Positions 1 to 6,465 are shown, counted from the stretch's first letter. The stretch is DNA of 13,329 nucleotides from JAFGHJ01 sp964418485 (GCA_964418485.1 CAYQMH010000056.1:1-13329); one strand, 5' to 3'. Notes: generated from the letters alone by a model not told the origin. Numbers and translations are program-made.

Positions 1-104
1 GGATATCTCCACCCCCTGAAGAATCAAGACTTTTTCTCATTATAAACGTGAGAATAATTGGTGCGGGGTGGTAGTTTTTTAAACAAAAAAAATAATTCTT
101 TTTT
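1..104. other. Left edge without a supportable gene; two small inverted repeats
   Basis: No coding region can be supported here. CCACCCC at 9-15 is complementary to GGGGTGG at 65-71. TTCTCA at 34-39 pairs with TGAGAA at 49-54 around a nine-base loop. The second hairpin is A/T-rich and lacks a clean U-tract, so I do not call it a terminator. The G-rich stretch 61-71 followed by A/T-rich sequence resembles the G-blocks in the repeat elements elsewhere in the window. The first 45 bases could be the last codons of a plus-strand gene ending TAA at 43-45, but 14 codons are too few to judge. Confidence 0.3.
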
Positions 105-136
105 CTTAGTGTCTTTGTGCCTTTGTGGCTTTGTGT
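105..136 (+). repeat. Tandem octamer array, CTTNGTGN type
   Basis: Four octamers lie in perfect register, starting at 105, 113, 121 and 129, with consensus CTTTGTGN (the first unit has A for the middle T). The last base of the unit varies while CTT-GTG is kept. Units of the same type recur at 210-235, 8102-8117 and, with CTC in place of CTT, at 279-324 and (reverse strand) 6086-6111. It lies in non-coding sequence 3' of the minus-strand gene at 333-1412. Function unknown. Confidence 0.8.
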
Positions 137-209
137 AAACTAGTGTTTCGAGTTTAAAGTTTCTTGTCTCGGGAAAAAGATAAACAAAAATAATGGGTTG
201 TGTGTGGGG

Positions 210-235
210 CTTTGTGTTCCCTGTGTCTTAGTGTG
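210..235 (+). repeat. Short array of CTTTGTG-type units (9, 8 and 9 bases)
   Basis: Three units start at 210, 219 and 227 and share the core YTNNGTGT: CTTTGTGTT, CCCTGTGT and CTTAGTGTG. The spacing switches between nine and eight bases, so the period is not fixed. A G-rich stretch lies before it (195-209) and another after it (252-261). The sequence after the last unit, GTGTGAGAT, recurs on the reverse strand beside the array at 6086-6111, suggesting the two are related copies. Confidence 0.65.
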
Positions 236-278
236 AGATTATTTTTTGGCTGGGGGTTGGGTATTAACAAAATAAATT

Positions 279-324
279 CTCTGTGTGCTCTGTGTTTTTC
301 TTGTTTCTCTGTGAGCTCTGTGGT
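279..324 (+). repeat. Tandem nonamer array, CTCTGTGNN type
   Basis: Nine-base units CTCTGTGNN start at 279, 288, 307 and 316, with a degenerate ten-base unit at 297-306. The array ends nine bases from the stop codon of the minus-strand gene at 333-1412, so it forms the start of that gene's 3' untranslated region. A plus-strand reading frame through it (200-394) gives a Cys/Val/Ser-rich low-complexity peptide that is simply translated repeat and is not a gene. Confidence 0.75.
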
Positions 325-332
325 TAATGTTT

Positions 333-1412
333 TCAGAACGAAAAGAACATTTCCATGCCCCAGGTTTGCATCTCGTATAAACCGTCACGCGTAATACCGG
401 TCATACCCCAGAAAAATTCTACCTCAAGAATCTTCAAACTCAGTTCAAAATCAAATTTTTCAGGATTTTGAAAATCGTATGGACGATTGTAATAAGTAAC
501 CTGGACTCCGGGAGTTATTCTTTTATGATAAAAAGGATATTTTAAAGTCCCTTCTACAACTCCGCTAAATGAACGACCATCATAAGAGTAATCAATGAAA
601 GCCTTCAAGAGATCACTATTTACGGCTAATAAACAATTCTCCTTACCAACCTCCAAACCCGCGTACCTCGATTTAAAACCTACTACGGAACTATCCAAAT
701 CTCTCGAAATAACACAATAGACCGAGTTATCGAGAGATAAAACGTAAATGGGAGCTACAAAAAAATCTTTCATTTCAAAACCATTGTCCCCGAACAAACC
801 CTCGCCAACAAAATTTACCATAACCATGAAAATCGGATCCCGAAGGCGAAATAGATATGAAGCAAATTCTCTGTCGTCAAAAGTTGCACCAAATCTTGCG
901 TCTCCCAATTTCAAATAACCGTACCATTTATCTTTCGTAGTCTCAAAAAAAAGATGATCGCAATTCAATGAAAAATTCAATATATCTTCATATATGGAAG
1001 CAGAAATATTCCCATTAAAAACAAAAGGCAGAGAGAAAGAACCATACCCCTTAAGAACTGTGCCGGATTCTCTAAAACCGAATAATCCTCCCGAACATGC
1101 TCCGCGTTCGAATTTTCTATCGAAATGCAACTGCAATAATTTATAATTTCCATTTACCAACCTGAGATATGAACGAGGTATATTATCATATTCTTCCTGT
1201 CCGGAAATCAGGAAAAAATCTTCCTCCCCGAGTATTGAACGGCTAATGTACTTTTGCGTTTCAAACTGCGCTAATAAGCCCTCATAGTATGAATATAATC
1301 CTATGGAAGGAGTATTAGCGATCCAGGTGAAATAACGAAAATCTTCTTTAGGAAAAGGAAAAACAATTAAAGGAAGCTGTAAATATAAAAGCTGATAAGC
1401 TAAAAGACCCAT
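333..1412 (-). CDS. Unrecognised protein, possible beta-rich outer-membrane protein
   Basis: I do not recognise a family for this 359-residue protein. The first ~20 residues are hydrophobic (MGLLAYQLLYLQLPLIVF), like a short signal peptide, although the usual Lys/Arg near the start is missing. The rest is rich in aromatic residues and in alternating polar/hydrophobic stretches, and the chain ends MEMFFSF with a terminal Phe. That combination fits a beta-barrel or beta-rich outer-membrane protein, but this is inference. The start used is the ATG at 1412, because an in-frame TAG lies about 25 bases upstream. No Shine-Dalgarno site precedes it and I find no TTGACA-type promoter in the gap behind it. 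A hairpin-plus-octamer repeat begins 12 bases upstream, so the original 5' end could have been displaced or lost. Confidence 0.6.
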   Translation of the reverse strand: MGLLAYQLLYLQLPLIVFPFPKEDFRYFTWIANTPSIGLYSYYEGLLAQFETQKYISRSILGEEDFFLISGQEEYDNIPRSYLRLVNGNYKLLQLHFDRKFERGACSGGLFGFRESGTVLKGYGSFSLPFVFNGNISASIYEDILNFSLNCDHLFFETTKDKWYGYLKLGDARFGATFDDREFASYLFRLRDPIFMVMVNFVGEGLFGDNGFEMKDFFVAPIYVLSLDNSVYCVISRDLDSSVVGFKSRYAGLEVGKENCLLAVNSDLLKAFIDYSYDGRSFSGVVEGTLKYPFYHKRITPGVQVTYYNRPYDFQNPEKFDFELSLKILEVEFFWGMTGITRDGLYEMQTWGMEMFFSF

Positions 1413-1423
1413 AGTCGAAATGT

Positions 1424-1472
1424 AGATTCGAAGAATCTAAGTTGAATGGTTGAATGGTTGAATAGTTGAATT
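1424..1472 (+). repeat. Partial octamer element: terminal hairpin plus four GTTGAATN units
   Basis: A 6-bp stem hairpin, AGATTC-GAA-GAATCT, at 1424-1438 is followed by AA and four octamers GTTGAATN starting at 1441, 1449, 1457 and 1465. This matches the hairpin and left arm of the complete element at 1527-1630, but here no G-block or opposing arm follows directly. It is therefore a partial copy, or an extra hairpin-arm module of the neighbouring element. It ends upstream of the minus-strand gene that starts at 1412. Confidence 0.7.
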
Positions 1473-1500
1473 GGAAAACAGAAAAATAAATCTTTTAAAC

Positions 1501-1518
1501 CTGTGTTCATCTGCGCCC
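1501..1518 (+). repeat. Short CTGTGTTCAT / CTGCGCC unit pair
   Basis: CTGTGTTCAT at 1501-1510 is followed by CTGCGCC from 1511, a degenerate tandem pair resembling the TGTG-type arrays elsewhere in the window. It sits between the partial octamer element (1424-1472) and the complete one (1527-1630). It is too short to be sure it is more than chance. Confidence 0.35.
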
Positions 1519-1526
1519 TAATAATC

Positions 1527-1630
1527 AATCCTTCGGATTAGTTGAATAGTTGAATTGAAAAATCGTTAAATAGTAAAAAATATGAAGGGGGGGGGCCGAT
1601 TTGACCATTCGACTATTTTACCATTTGACT
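1527..1630 (+). repeat. Two-armed octamer element, copy A
   Basis: In order this element has: a hairpin AATCC-TTC-GGATT (1527-1539); a left arm of five octamers starting at 1541, 1549, 1557, 1565 and 1573 (first two GTTGAATA and GTTGAATT, then A-rich variants); a run of nine G (1587-1595); and a right arm of four octamers starting at 1599, 1607, 1615 and 1623 of type ATTYGACY, which is the opposite orientation. The arms can pair with G-U wobbles, for example AGTTGAAT with ATTTGACT. It lies 59 bases beyond the lspA stop codon. A full second copy, reversed, is at 7891-7999. Function unknown. Confidence 0.8.
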
Positions 1631-1688
1631 TGTTTCTCTACTTGGCTTCTGGATTCTTTTTCATGCTTTTCCATTTTATATACCTTTT

Positions 1689-2195
1689 TTACACTTCTTC
1701 AGGCTGCGTTTCCCTATGTGAAGTATCTATAAAAAGATAATAAATAACAATCAAAGTCAATCCAATTGTCACAAAAGAATCAGCCACATTAAAAGTCGGC
1801 CAATACCAGCCTCTCGCACCTACTTGAATAAAATCAACAACCTCCATATAGAGTACCCTATCCGTGAGATTACCTAAAGCACCACCAATAATAAAAGACA
1901 AACCTACTAAAGAAAATCTATTCTCGCTCTTAACAAAAAGAAACATAACAAATATAAAAGCTACTACGGTAAGTGCAGTAGAAATAATCGGTCCTCCGAA
2001 ATTAAGACCAAAAACCGAATTTGGATTTCTGATATATGTAAATTTTACTATATCCCCTATTATACTTTTCGAATCACCGTATAACATATTTTTTGCGATC
2101 AATATCTTGGTAAGCTGATCTAAAAAAAGTACAAAAAGAAAAATCGGGGAAAAAAATAATTTTTGCTTAAAGTTTACAATCTTTCTTCCTTCCAA
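1689..2195 (-). CDS. lspA: Lipoprotein signal peptidase (signal peptidase II)
   Basis: This is the inner-membrane aspartyl protease that removes the signal peptide from diacylglyceryl-prolipoproteins ahead of the lipobox Cys. The 168 residues are a normal family length, with four hydrophobic segments (about 13-30, 67-88, 95-112 and 138-156). Family motifs are clear: DQLTK with D26, RNPNSVFG near residues 56-63, GGALGNLTDR, VVDF with catalytic D121, and FNVADS with catalytic D139. The start is TTG at 2195, with a modest AAGG site five bases upstream. It overlaps the 3' end of the dksA-like gene by 22 bases, so coupled translation is likely. It is the last gene of the TPR-ileS-dksA-lspA operon. 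The lipoprotein at 9521-10801 is a plausible substrate. Confidence 0.95.
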   Translation of the reverse strand: MEGRKIVNFKQKLFFSPIFLFVLFLDQLTKILIAKNMLYGDSKSIIGDIVKFTYIRNPNSVFGLNFGGPIISTALTVVAFIFVMFLFVKSENRFSLVGLSFIIGGALGNLTDRVLYMEVVDFIQVGARGWYWPTFNVADSFVTIGLTLIVIYYLFIDTSHRETQPEEV

Positions 2196-2566
2196 GGGTA
2201 CCTTTCTCTCTTTTCCGCGCAGGACTTACAACATCTGGCATAAGGAATAACCTTAAGCCTTTCTTTTCTTATCTGAATATTGCAGTCCTCGCAAAATCCA
2301 TATTGTTTATCTACTATTTTCTGTAAAGCAGCATCAATATCTTTCAACTTCTGTGAGAGTTGGTTTATTATATAAGAATCCCTATCTATCCTGCTCTCAA
2401 TATCTGCAATATCCGCTATATGGGTTGGGAAAGGCGTATTCTCTTCTCCGTCTTCCAACGGATTACCTTCCACTTTAGGCTCTAAAGCTCTTATTTCCTC
2501 AAGAACCTCCTCTCTTTCTTTTTTTAACTTCCTCTCAAAATAAACATAATCAACCTTCCAACTCAA
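2174..2566 (-). CDS. dksA: DksA/TraR-family zinc-finger transcription factor
   Basis: DksA-type proteins insert a coiled coil into the RNA polymerase secondary channel and tune initiation, often with ppGpp. The 130 residues show an N-terminal helix, an acidic loop (about 33-45), a second long helix (about 50-88) and a C-terminal Cys4 zinc finger: C92 and C95, then C113 and C116. Ungapped alignment back from the zinc finger to E. coli DksA (by memory) places D52 and A54 on Asp74 and Ala76 of the tip motif, with His49 where Asp71 would be. The start is TTG at 2566, chosen because a strong AAAGGAGGA lies just upstream. The first 17 bases overlap the end of ileS. The ileS-dksA-lspA order suggests coupling of growth-rate control to translation and envelope genes. 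Whether it responds to ppGpp cannot be told. Confidence 0.88.
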   Translation of the reverse strand: MSWKVDYVYFERKLKKEREEVLEEIRALEPKVEGNPLEDGEENTPFPTHIADIADIESRIDRDSYIINQLSQKLKDIDAALQKIVDKQYGFCEDCNIQIRKERLKVIPYARCCKSCAEKRERYPWKEERL

Positions 2567-5273
2567 AATTTCCTCCTTTTATAACTCCTATACACCTTTC
2601 ACAAAGGGTCTCGAACTCACTATCTTTGCCAACATCTACAGAAAACATCCAACATCTGGAACATTTCTCTCCTTCCGCTTTTTCAACTCCATAAGAGCCT
2701 AACTTACCCTCGAACGAATAAGTCGAATTGATCAAAGATGTGAAATCTACCTCAGACACAATAAATATTTCTGCCAGATATTCTTCCAATTCTTTCAACT
2801 CTTTTAGATCACTCTTAATAAGAACTCTTGCCTCGAGAGAATTCCCGATAAATCCGTCCTCCTGAGCCGATTCTAACACTTTGTGAAATTCATCTCTTAC
2901 TTCAAGAACCTTCTCGAATTTCCGAACGAGCTCTCCATCACCATTCATCTCTTCTCTTACCTCCGGAAAACCGGCGAGAAAAATAGAGTCCCCTCCAAAT
3001 AAAGAACGCCAGACTTCTTCTGTCGTAAAGGACAAAATCGGAGAAAGTATTACAGCAAGATTTTTTGCTAATTCGAACAACACAGTCTGGGCGCTTCTAC
3101 GCTTCTTACCTTTCTCTGATTCGACATATAAACGATCCTTAATTATATCGAGGTAAAAAGAAGAAAGAGTACTAACTATAAAATCATAAATTTTTCTATA
3201 CACCTTATGGTAATGAAGTGCCTTATAATCTTCATCCACTTCTTTAATTAATCTATTAAGTTTTATAAGGACAAAACGGTCGACAGGCAACAACTCATCT
3301 ACCGCCAACCGGTCTTCTTCCGTAAAATTGTTAATATTACCAAGCATAAATTTGAAACTATTTCTTATTTTCCTGTAAGCATCTACTAATCTCTGCATTA
3401 TTTCTCTACCATATTTAACATCCACAGACCAGTTAACCGAAGAAATCCATAAACGCAAAATATCGGCGCCGAATTCTTCCACAATCTCTGATGGTGAAGT
3501 TACATTTCCGAGAGACTTATGCATAGACTGCCCCTCACTATCAAGCATCCATCCATGGGTAACGACTTTATCATAAGGAGCAACTTCTTTTATTACCAGA
3601 GAAAGCATTAAAGACGAGTTAAACCACCCTCTATGCTGATCGGGACCCTCAAGGTACATATTCGCCGGCCAATCTTCCTCATCTAAAGCACCAAAAGAAG
3701 AAATACCCGAGTCGAACCACACATCGAGTATATCCATCCCTTTCTCCCAATCGGACGACCCGCAATTTTTACATTTAAAATCTTTTCCTAAAATACTCTC
3801 CGGCTCTAATTCAAACCAAACGTCAGCAGATTTTTTCTTGAACAAAGCGGCAACTTTCATAATAATATCTTTATTCAGAATAGCTTCCCCACATTTCTTA
3901 CAGAAAAAAGCGGGAATATTGACTCCCCATTTACGCTGTCTGGAGATACACCAATCCGGTCTATCACTAACAGCGGCGAACATTCTTTCCTCACTCTGAG
4001 GCGGATACCAATCACTGCTTCTGACAACCTCGAGAGCTTTACCTCTTAAATCATTATGATCTATAGAAATAAACCACTGTTCTGTAGCACGGAAAATAAG
4101 CGGCGTTTTACATCTCCAGCAAATGGGATAATTATGCTGAATTTGACCAACATACACTAAACTGTCCTTCTCTTTTAAAATCTCTAGCACTTTTCCCGAT
4201 GCTTCGTCTGTCGTCAAACCTTCAAAACCTTTCGCTTCTCCGGTAAATTTACCCTTCTCGTCTACGGGAGAATAAACGTCGAGACCAACTTCCTTTCCCA
4301 GGATGTAATCTTCTCTACCGTGACCTGGTGCAATATGAACAATACCCGTACCCTCATCAGTCGTAACGAACTTCGCCAAACGTATAACCGATTCTCTATC
4401 CGCGAAAGGATGTTTAAAGCCAACCCCTTCCAAATCTTTACCTTGATATTTCTCAACTATTTTAAAACTACTCCACCCGGCTTTTTCTGCGTTCTTGGAA
4501 AGCAATCTCTCAACCAAAAGGATTCTTCTGCCGCCTGCTTCTACAACCACGTATGTATAATCAGGATGAACCGCCAGGGCAAGATTCGAAATAATTGTCC
4601 ACGGAGTCGTAGTCCATACCAAAGCATCGTAGTCTTTCCCTTCCATAGTAAAAGTCAATGACGGGGAATCCATCATTTTGTATTCGATTTCGGAAATGGC
4701 GAGTGCTGTCTCACAAACCGGGCACCAGTGGACCGGCATATAACCTCGATAAACATATCCTTTTTCCACAACTTTGGAAAGAAGCTCTAATTCCATTCCC
4801 TCATACTCATTACTCATAGTAACATAAGGATTATCCCAATCACCCAACACTCCCAATCGTTTAAAATCCTTTGCCTGTTCCTTGACCCAGTTAGAGGCAA
4901 ACTCCCTGCAACTTTTTCTTATTTTGACAATATCATCTTCTTCTTTAAAATTCTTTATCACGATATTTTCAATAGGCATACCATGGGCATCCCAACCGGG
5001 TCTGTACGGAGCATAATAGTTTTTGAGCATTTTATACTTAACGGTAATATCCTTAATTATTTTGTTCATTGCCAGTCCAAGATGTATATGACCATTAGCG
5101 TACGGAGGCCCATCGTGCAGAACAAATTTTTCTCCGCCTTCTCTTTTTTTAAGAGCTTTCTTATAAATTTCTTTCTCATCCCAAAATCGGACAAACTCGG
5201 GCTCTCTCTTAGAGAGATCCGCCTTCATAGGAAAATCGGTCCTGGGAAGATTCAGAGTTTTTTTAAGATTCAC
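2550..5273 (-). CDS. ileS: Isoleucyl-tRNA synthetase
   Basis: This class I synthetase charges tRNA-Ile and edits misactivated Val. About 907 residues fits the bacterial size. Counting from the GTG at 5273: the HIGH-type motif GHIHLG is at 61-66, the CP1 editing-domain motifs WTTTPWT at ~220-226 and GTGIVHIAPGHGREDY at ~308-323, and the KMSKS-type motif SMHKSLGN at ~583-590. Four CxxC pairs occur: 184/187 with 385/388 and 458/461 with 501/504 (both resembling the Thermus enzyme's zinc sites), plus the C-terminal pair 871/874 and 891/894. I prefer GTG at 5273 because the protein then begins MNLKKTLNLPRTDFPM, matching the family. A TTG at 5288 is the alternative. Neither has a visible Shine-Dalgarno site, so reinitiation after the TPR gene stop (5290-5292) is likely. 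Confidence 0.96.
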   Translation of the reverse strand: MNLKKTLNLPRTDFPMKADLSKREPEFVRFWDEKEIYKKALKKREGGEKFVLHDGPPYANGHIHLGLAMNKIIKDITVKYKMLKNYYAPYRPGWDAHGMPIENIVIKNFKEEDDIVKIRKSCREFASNWVKEQAKDFKRLGVLGDWDNPYVTMSNEYEGMELELLSKVVEKGYVYRGYMPVHWCPVCETALAISEIEYKMMDSPSLTFTMEGKDYDALVWTTTPWTIISNLALAVHPDYTYVVVEAGGRRILLVERLLSKNAEKAGWSSFKIVEKYQGKDLEGVGFKHPFADRESVIRLAKFVTTDEGTGIVHIAPGHGREDYILGKEVGLDVYSPVDEKGKFTGEAKGFEGLTTDEASGKVLEILKEKDSLVYVGQIQHNYPICWRCKTPLIFRATEQWFISIDHNDLRGKALEVVRSSDWYPPQSEERMFAAVSDRPDWCISRQRKWGVNIPAFFCKKCGEAILNKDIIMKVAALFKKKSADVWFELEPESILGKDFKCKNCGSSDWEKGMDILDVWFDSGISSFGALDEEDWPANMYLEGPDQHRGWFNSSLMLSLVIKEVAPYDKVVTHGWMLDSEGQSMHKSLGNVTSPSEIVEEFGADILRLWISSVNWSVDVKYGREIMQRLVDAYRKIRNSFKFMLGNINNFTEEDRLAVDELLPVDRFVLIKLNRLIKEVDEDYKALHYHKVYRKIYDFIVSTLSSFYLDIIKDRLYVESEKGKKRRSAQTVLFELAKNLAVILSPILSFTTEEVWRSLFGGDSIFLAGFPEVREEMNGDGELVRKFEKVLEVRDEFHKVLESAQEDGFIGNSLEARVLIKSDLKELKELEEYLAEIFIVSEVDFTSLINSTYSFEGKLGSYGVEKAEGEKCSRCWMFSVDVGKDSEFETLCERCIGVIKGGNFELEG
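2571..2578 (-). promoter_or_regulatory. Strong ribosome binding site fixing the TTG start of the dksA-like gene
   Basis: On the minus strand this reads AAAGGAGG, five to six bases before the TTG at 2566. It lies inside the last codons of the ileS region and supports TTG as the start, since no in-frame ATG lies nearby. Confidence 0.75.
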
Positions 5274-5289
5274 TACAGCAAAAAACAAA

Positions 5290-5988
5290 CTACGGCAAAT
5301 CGAGATACATCTTTAGACTTTTATTTTTCGGATCCAACTCCAAAGCCTTTTTCCATATCTCTCTCGCCATTTCCTTATCGTCTTGTTTATAATAACAGAA
5401 GCCCAACTTCACAGCTGCAGGTACAAAGTCTCCGCTTCTCGTTAGAACTTCTTTCAATACTTCCTTCGCTTCTGAGTAGTCACCCTTTTTTATATACATT
5501 CCTCCCAATAAAGTCCGAATATCGTGGAAATTAGGAGCGAATTTAAGTGCCTTCTGAAGTTCCTCAATCGCCTCATCGAGTCTTTCGATACTGGCATATA
5601 AAACAGCGGCATCTTTATGCACATTAGCAATTCTGGCTCTAACAGAAAACTCAACTTTTTCCATCTCCGAGTCTCTTTCCATTTCAAGTTTTTCCGCTAT
5701 TTCAAACTCACTACTCGCTTTATCGACTTCACCCAACTGATTGAGAGTTAAAGCATAATTTATATGCCCTTCGATATATTCAGGATTAGATTTGATCGCT
5801 CTTTTAAAATAAGTTACCGCTTCTTTGTACCTTCCCGAAAGAGATAATGCCACACCCATTAAATTGTTAATATCCGGATAATCAGGATTTTTCTCCAATG
5901 CCTTCTGCAGGAAAAAACCGGCCTTCTGATAGCTTCCTTCCTCTATCAGCCTTTTACCCTCTTTTAAAAATTCTTTTTCTTTAGCCAT
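5290..5988 (-). CDS. Cytoplasmic TPR-repeat protein
   Basis: The 232 residues are almost entirely tetratricopeptide repeats, helical pairs that form protein-binding scaffolds. I see six units at about 4-36, 38-70, 72-104, 121-153, 155-187 and 189-221, with the usual small residues and Pro near repeat ends (for example ALEKNPDYPDINNLMGVALS). There is no signal peptide or membrane segment, so it should act in the cytoplasm. The start is ATG at 5988 with AGGAG seven bases upstream. It is the first gene of the operon with ileS, dksA and lspA, preceded by a near-consensus promoter. The partner is unknown. Confidence 0.9.
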   Translation of the reverse strand: MAKEKEFLKEGKRLIEEGSYQKAGFFLQKALEKNPDYPDINNLMGVALSLSGRYKEAVTYFKRAIKSNPEYIEGHINYALTLNQLGEVDKASSEFEIAEKLEMERDSEMEKVEFSVRARIANVHKDAAVLYASIERLDEAIEELQKALKFAPNFHDIRTLLGGMYIKKGDYSEAKEVLKEVLTRSGDFVPAAVKLGFCYYKQDDKEMAREIWKKALELDPKNKSLKMYLDLP

Positions 5989-6012
5989 AATATCTCCTAT
6001 TTTTCTCTATTC

Positions 6013-6041
6013 TATATATATAAATATTTCCCTTATGTCAA
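6013..6041 (-). promoter_or_regulatory. Sigma-70-type promoter of the TPR-ileS-dksA-lspA operon
   Basis: On the minus strand, TTGACA (6041-6036), a 17-base spacer and TATATA (6018-6013) match the housekeeping consensus closely. Transcription would begin near 6006, giving a leader of only about 18 bases before the ATG at 5988, just enough for the ribosome binding site. Confidence 0.75.
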
Positions 6042-6085
6042 GGGCAGTATTACTTTTATTTTGAAATTTTTAAAACGGTATATCT

Positions 6086-6111
6086 CACACAGAGACACGG
6101 AGAACACAGAG
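6086..6111 (-). repeat. CTCTGTG-type array on the reverse strand
   Basis: On the plus strand three units, CACACAGAG, ACACGGAG and AACACAGAG, start at 6086, 6095 and 6103 (9, 8 and 9 bases). On the minus strand they are CTCTGTG-type units like those at 279-324. A plus-strand frame through it (6061-6252) yields a peptide containing HRDTENTEE, which is translated repeat and not a gene. It lies about 45 bases upstream of the operon promoter at 6013-6041. Confidence 0.75.
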
Positions 6112-6136
6112 GAAAAAACGACAAAACATATTTTAA

Positions 6137-6151
6137 TTGGGCTAAACCCAA
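6137..6151. repeat. Small hairpin TTGGG-CTAAA-CCCAA
   Basis: A perfect 5-bp stem with a five-base loop, in the non-coding gap between the divergent genes. A C-rich stretch (6154-6160) follows. No U-tract follows on either strand, so it is not a convincing terminator. Confidence 0.4.
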
Positions 6152-6176
6152 CACCACCCCAAAAGATAGGAACAAC

Positions 6177-6357
6177 AAATAGCACAAATATCACGAATCA
6201 CCTCCCACATCCCATTTTTTATTTCGTTTCCACCTTTCAACCCCCCAACTGAAATATTAGAACGCAGAACACACAAAAAAAAACAGAAAGAGCTACAAAT
6301 ATTGGATTTTATGTTAAAAAAATATTTGTGCTATTCGTGTGATTCGTTGTTTCTAAC
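6177..6357. repeat. Paired nonamer arrays in inverted orientation
   Basis: The left arm has nonamers AAATAGCAC (6177) and AAATATCAC (6186) followed by GAATCACC (6195). The right arm, reversed, has nonamers starting at 6322, 6331, 6340 and 6349 (ATATTTGTG, CTATTCGTG, TGATTCGTT, GTTTCTAAC). AATAGCACAAATAT at 6178-6191 has an exact 14-base reverse complement at 6322-6335. Between the arms are C-rich stretches (6202-6213, 6230-6248) and A-runs. The layout is a larger, nine-base-period version of the two-armed octamer elements. It lies between two divergent promoters. Function unknown. Confidence 0.65.
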
Positions 6358-6396
6358 TGGCAGGGTGAGGCGGTCTTTAAAAAATTACAGTAAGAA

Positions 6397-6423
6397 ATTT
6401 GGTGTATTTTGTGTGTTTAGTGG
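6397..6423 (+). repeat. Three degenerate nonamers, NTTTNGTGN type
   Basis: Units ATTTGGTGT, ATTTTGTGT and GTTTAGTGG start at 6397, 6406 and 6415. They resemble the TTTGTG arrays at 105-136 but with a nine-base period. The array ends 14 bases before the -35 box of the promoter at 6437-6465. Confidence 0.5.
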
Positions 6424-6436
6424 CTTGAAATCATCC

Positions 6437-6465
6437 TTGACAAAACCTCTACTCATACATACAAT
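6437..6465 (+). promoter_or_regulatory. Sigma-70-type promoter of the secreted propeller gene
   Basis: TTGACA (6437-6442), a 17-base spacer and TACAAT (6460-6465). Transcription should start near 6472. A TAAGGAGG ribosome binding site at 6473-6480 precedes the ATG at 6486, so the leader is only about 14 bases. Confidence 0.8.

Noticed and set aside
1..45. Possible end of a plus-strand gene (TAA at 43-45) or start of a minus-strand gene (ATG at 40)
   Set aside because: Only 14 codons are visible either way, with no ribosome binding site and no recognisable motif.
34..54. Hairpin as a rho-independent terminator
   Set aside because: The stem is A/T-rich with a nine-base loop and no proper U-tract follows on either strand.
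200..394. 64-codon plus-strand reading frame
   Set aside because: It is translated CTCTGTG repeat, gives a Cys/Ser/Val-rich low-complexity peptide, and runs into the 3' end of the opposite-strand gene.
4983..5534. 183-codon plus-strand reading frame opposite ileS and the TPR gene
   Set aside because: It is a shadow of two well-supported minus-strand genes and crosses their boundary; its composition is not protein-like.
6061..6252. 63-codon plus-strand reading frame with the peptide HRDTENTEE
   Set aside because: It is translated CACAGAG repeat with no ribosome binding site, overlapping non-coding repeat arrays; a typical spurious frame.
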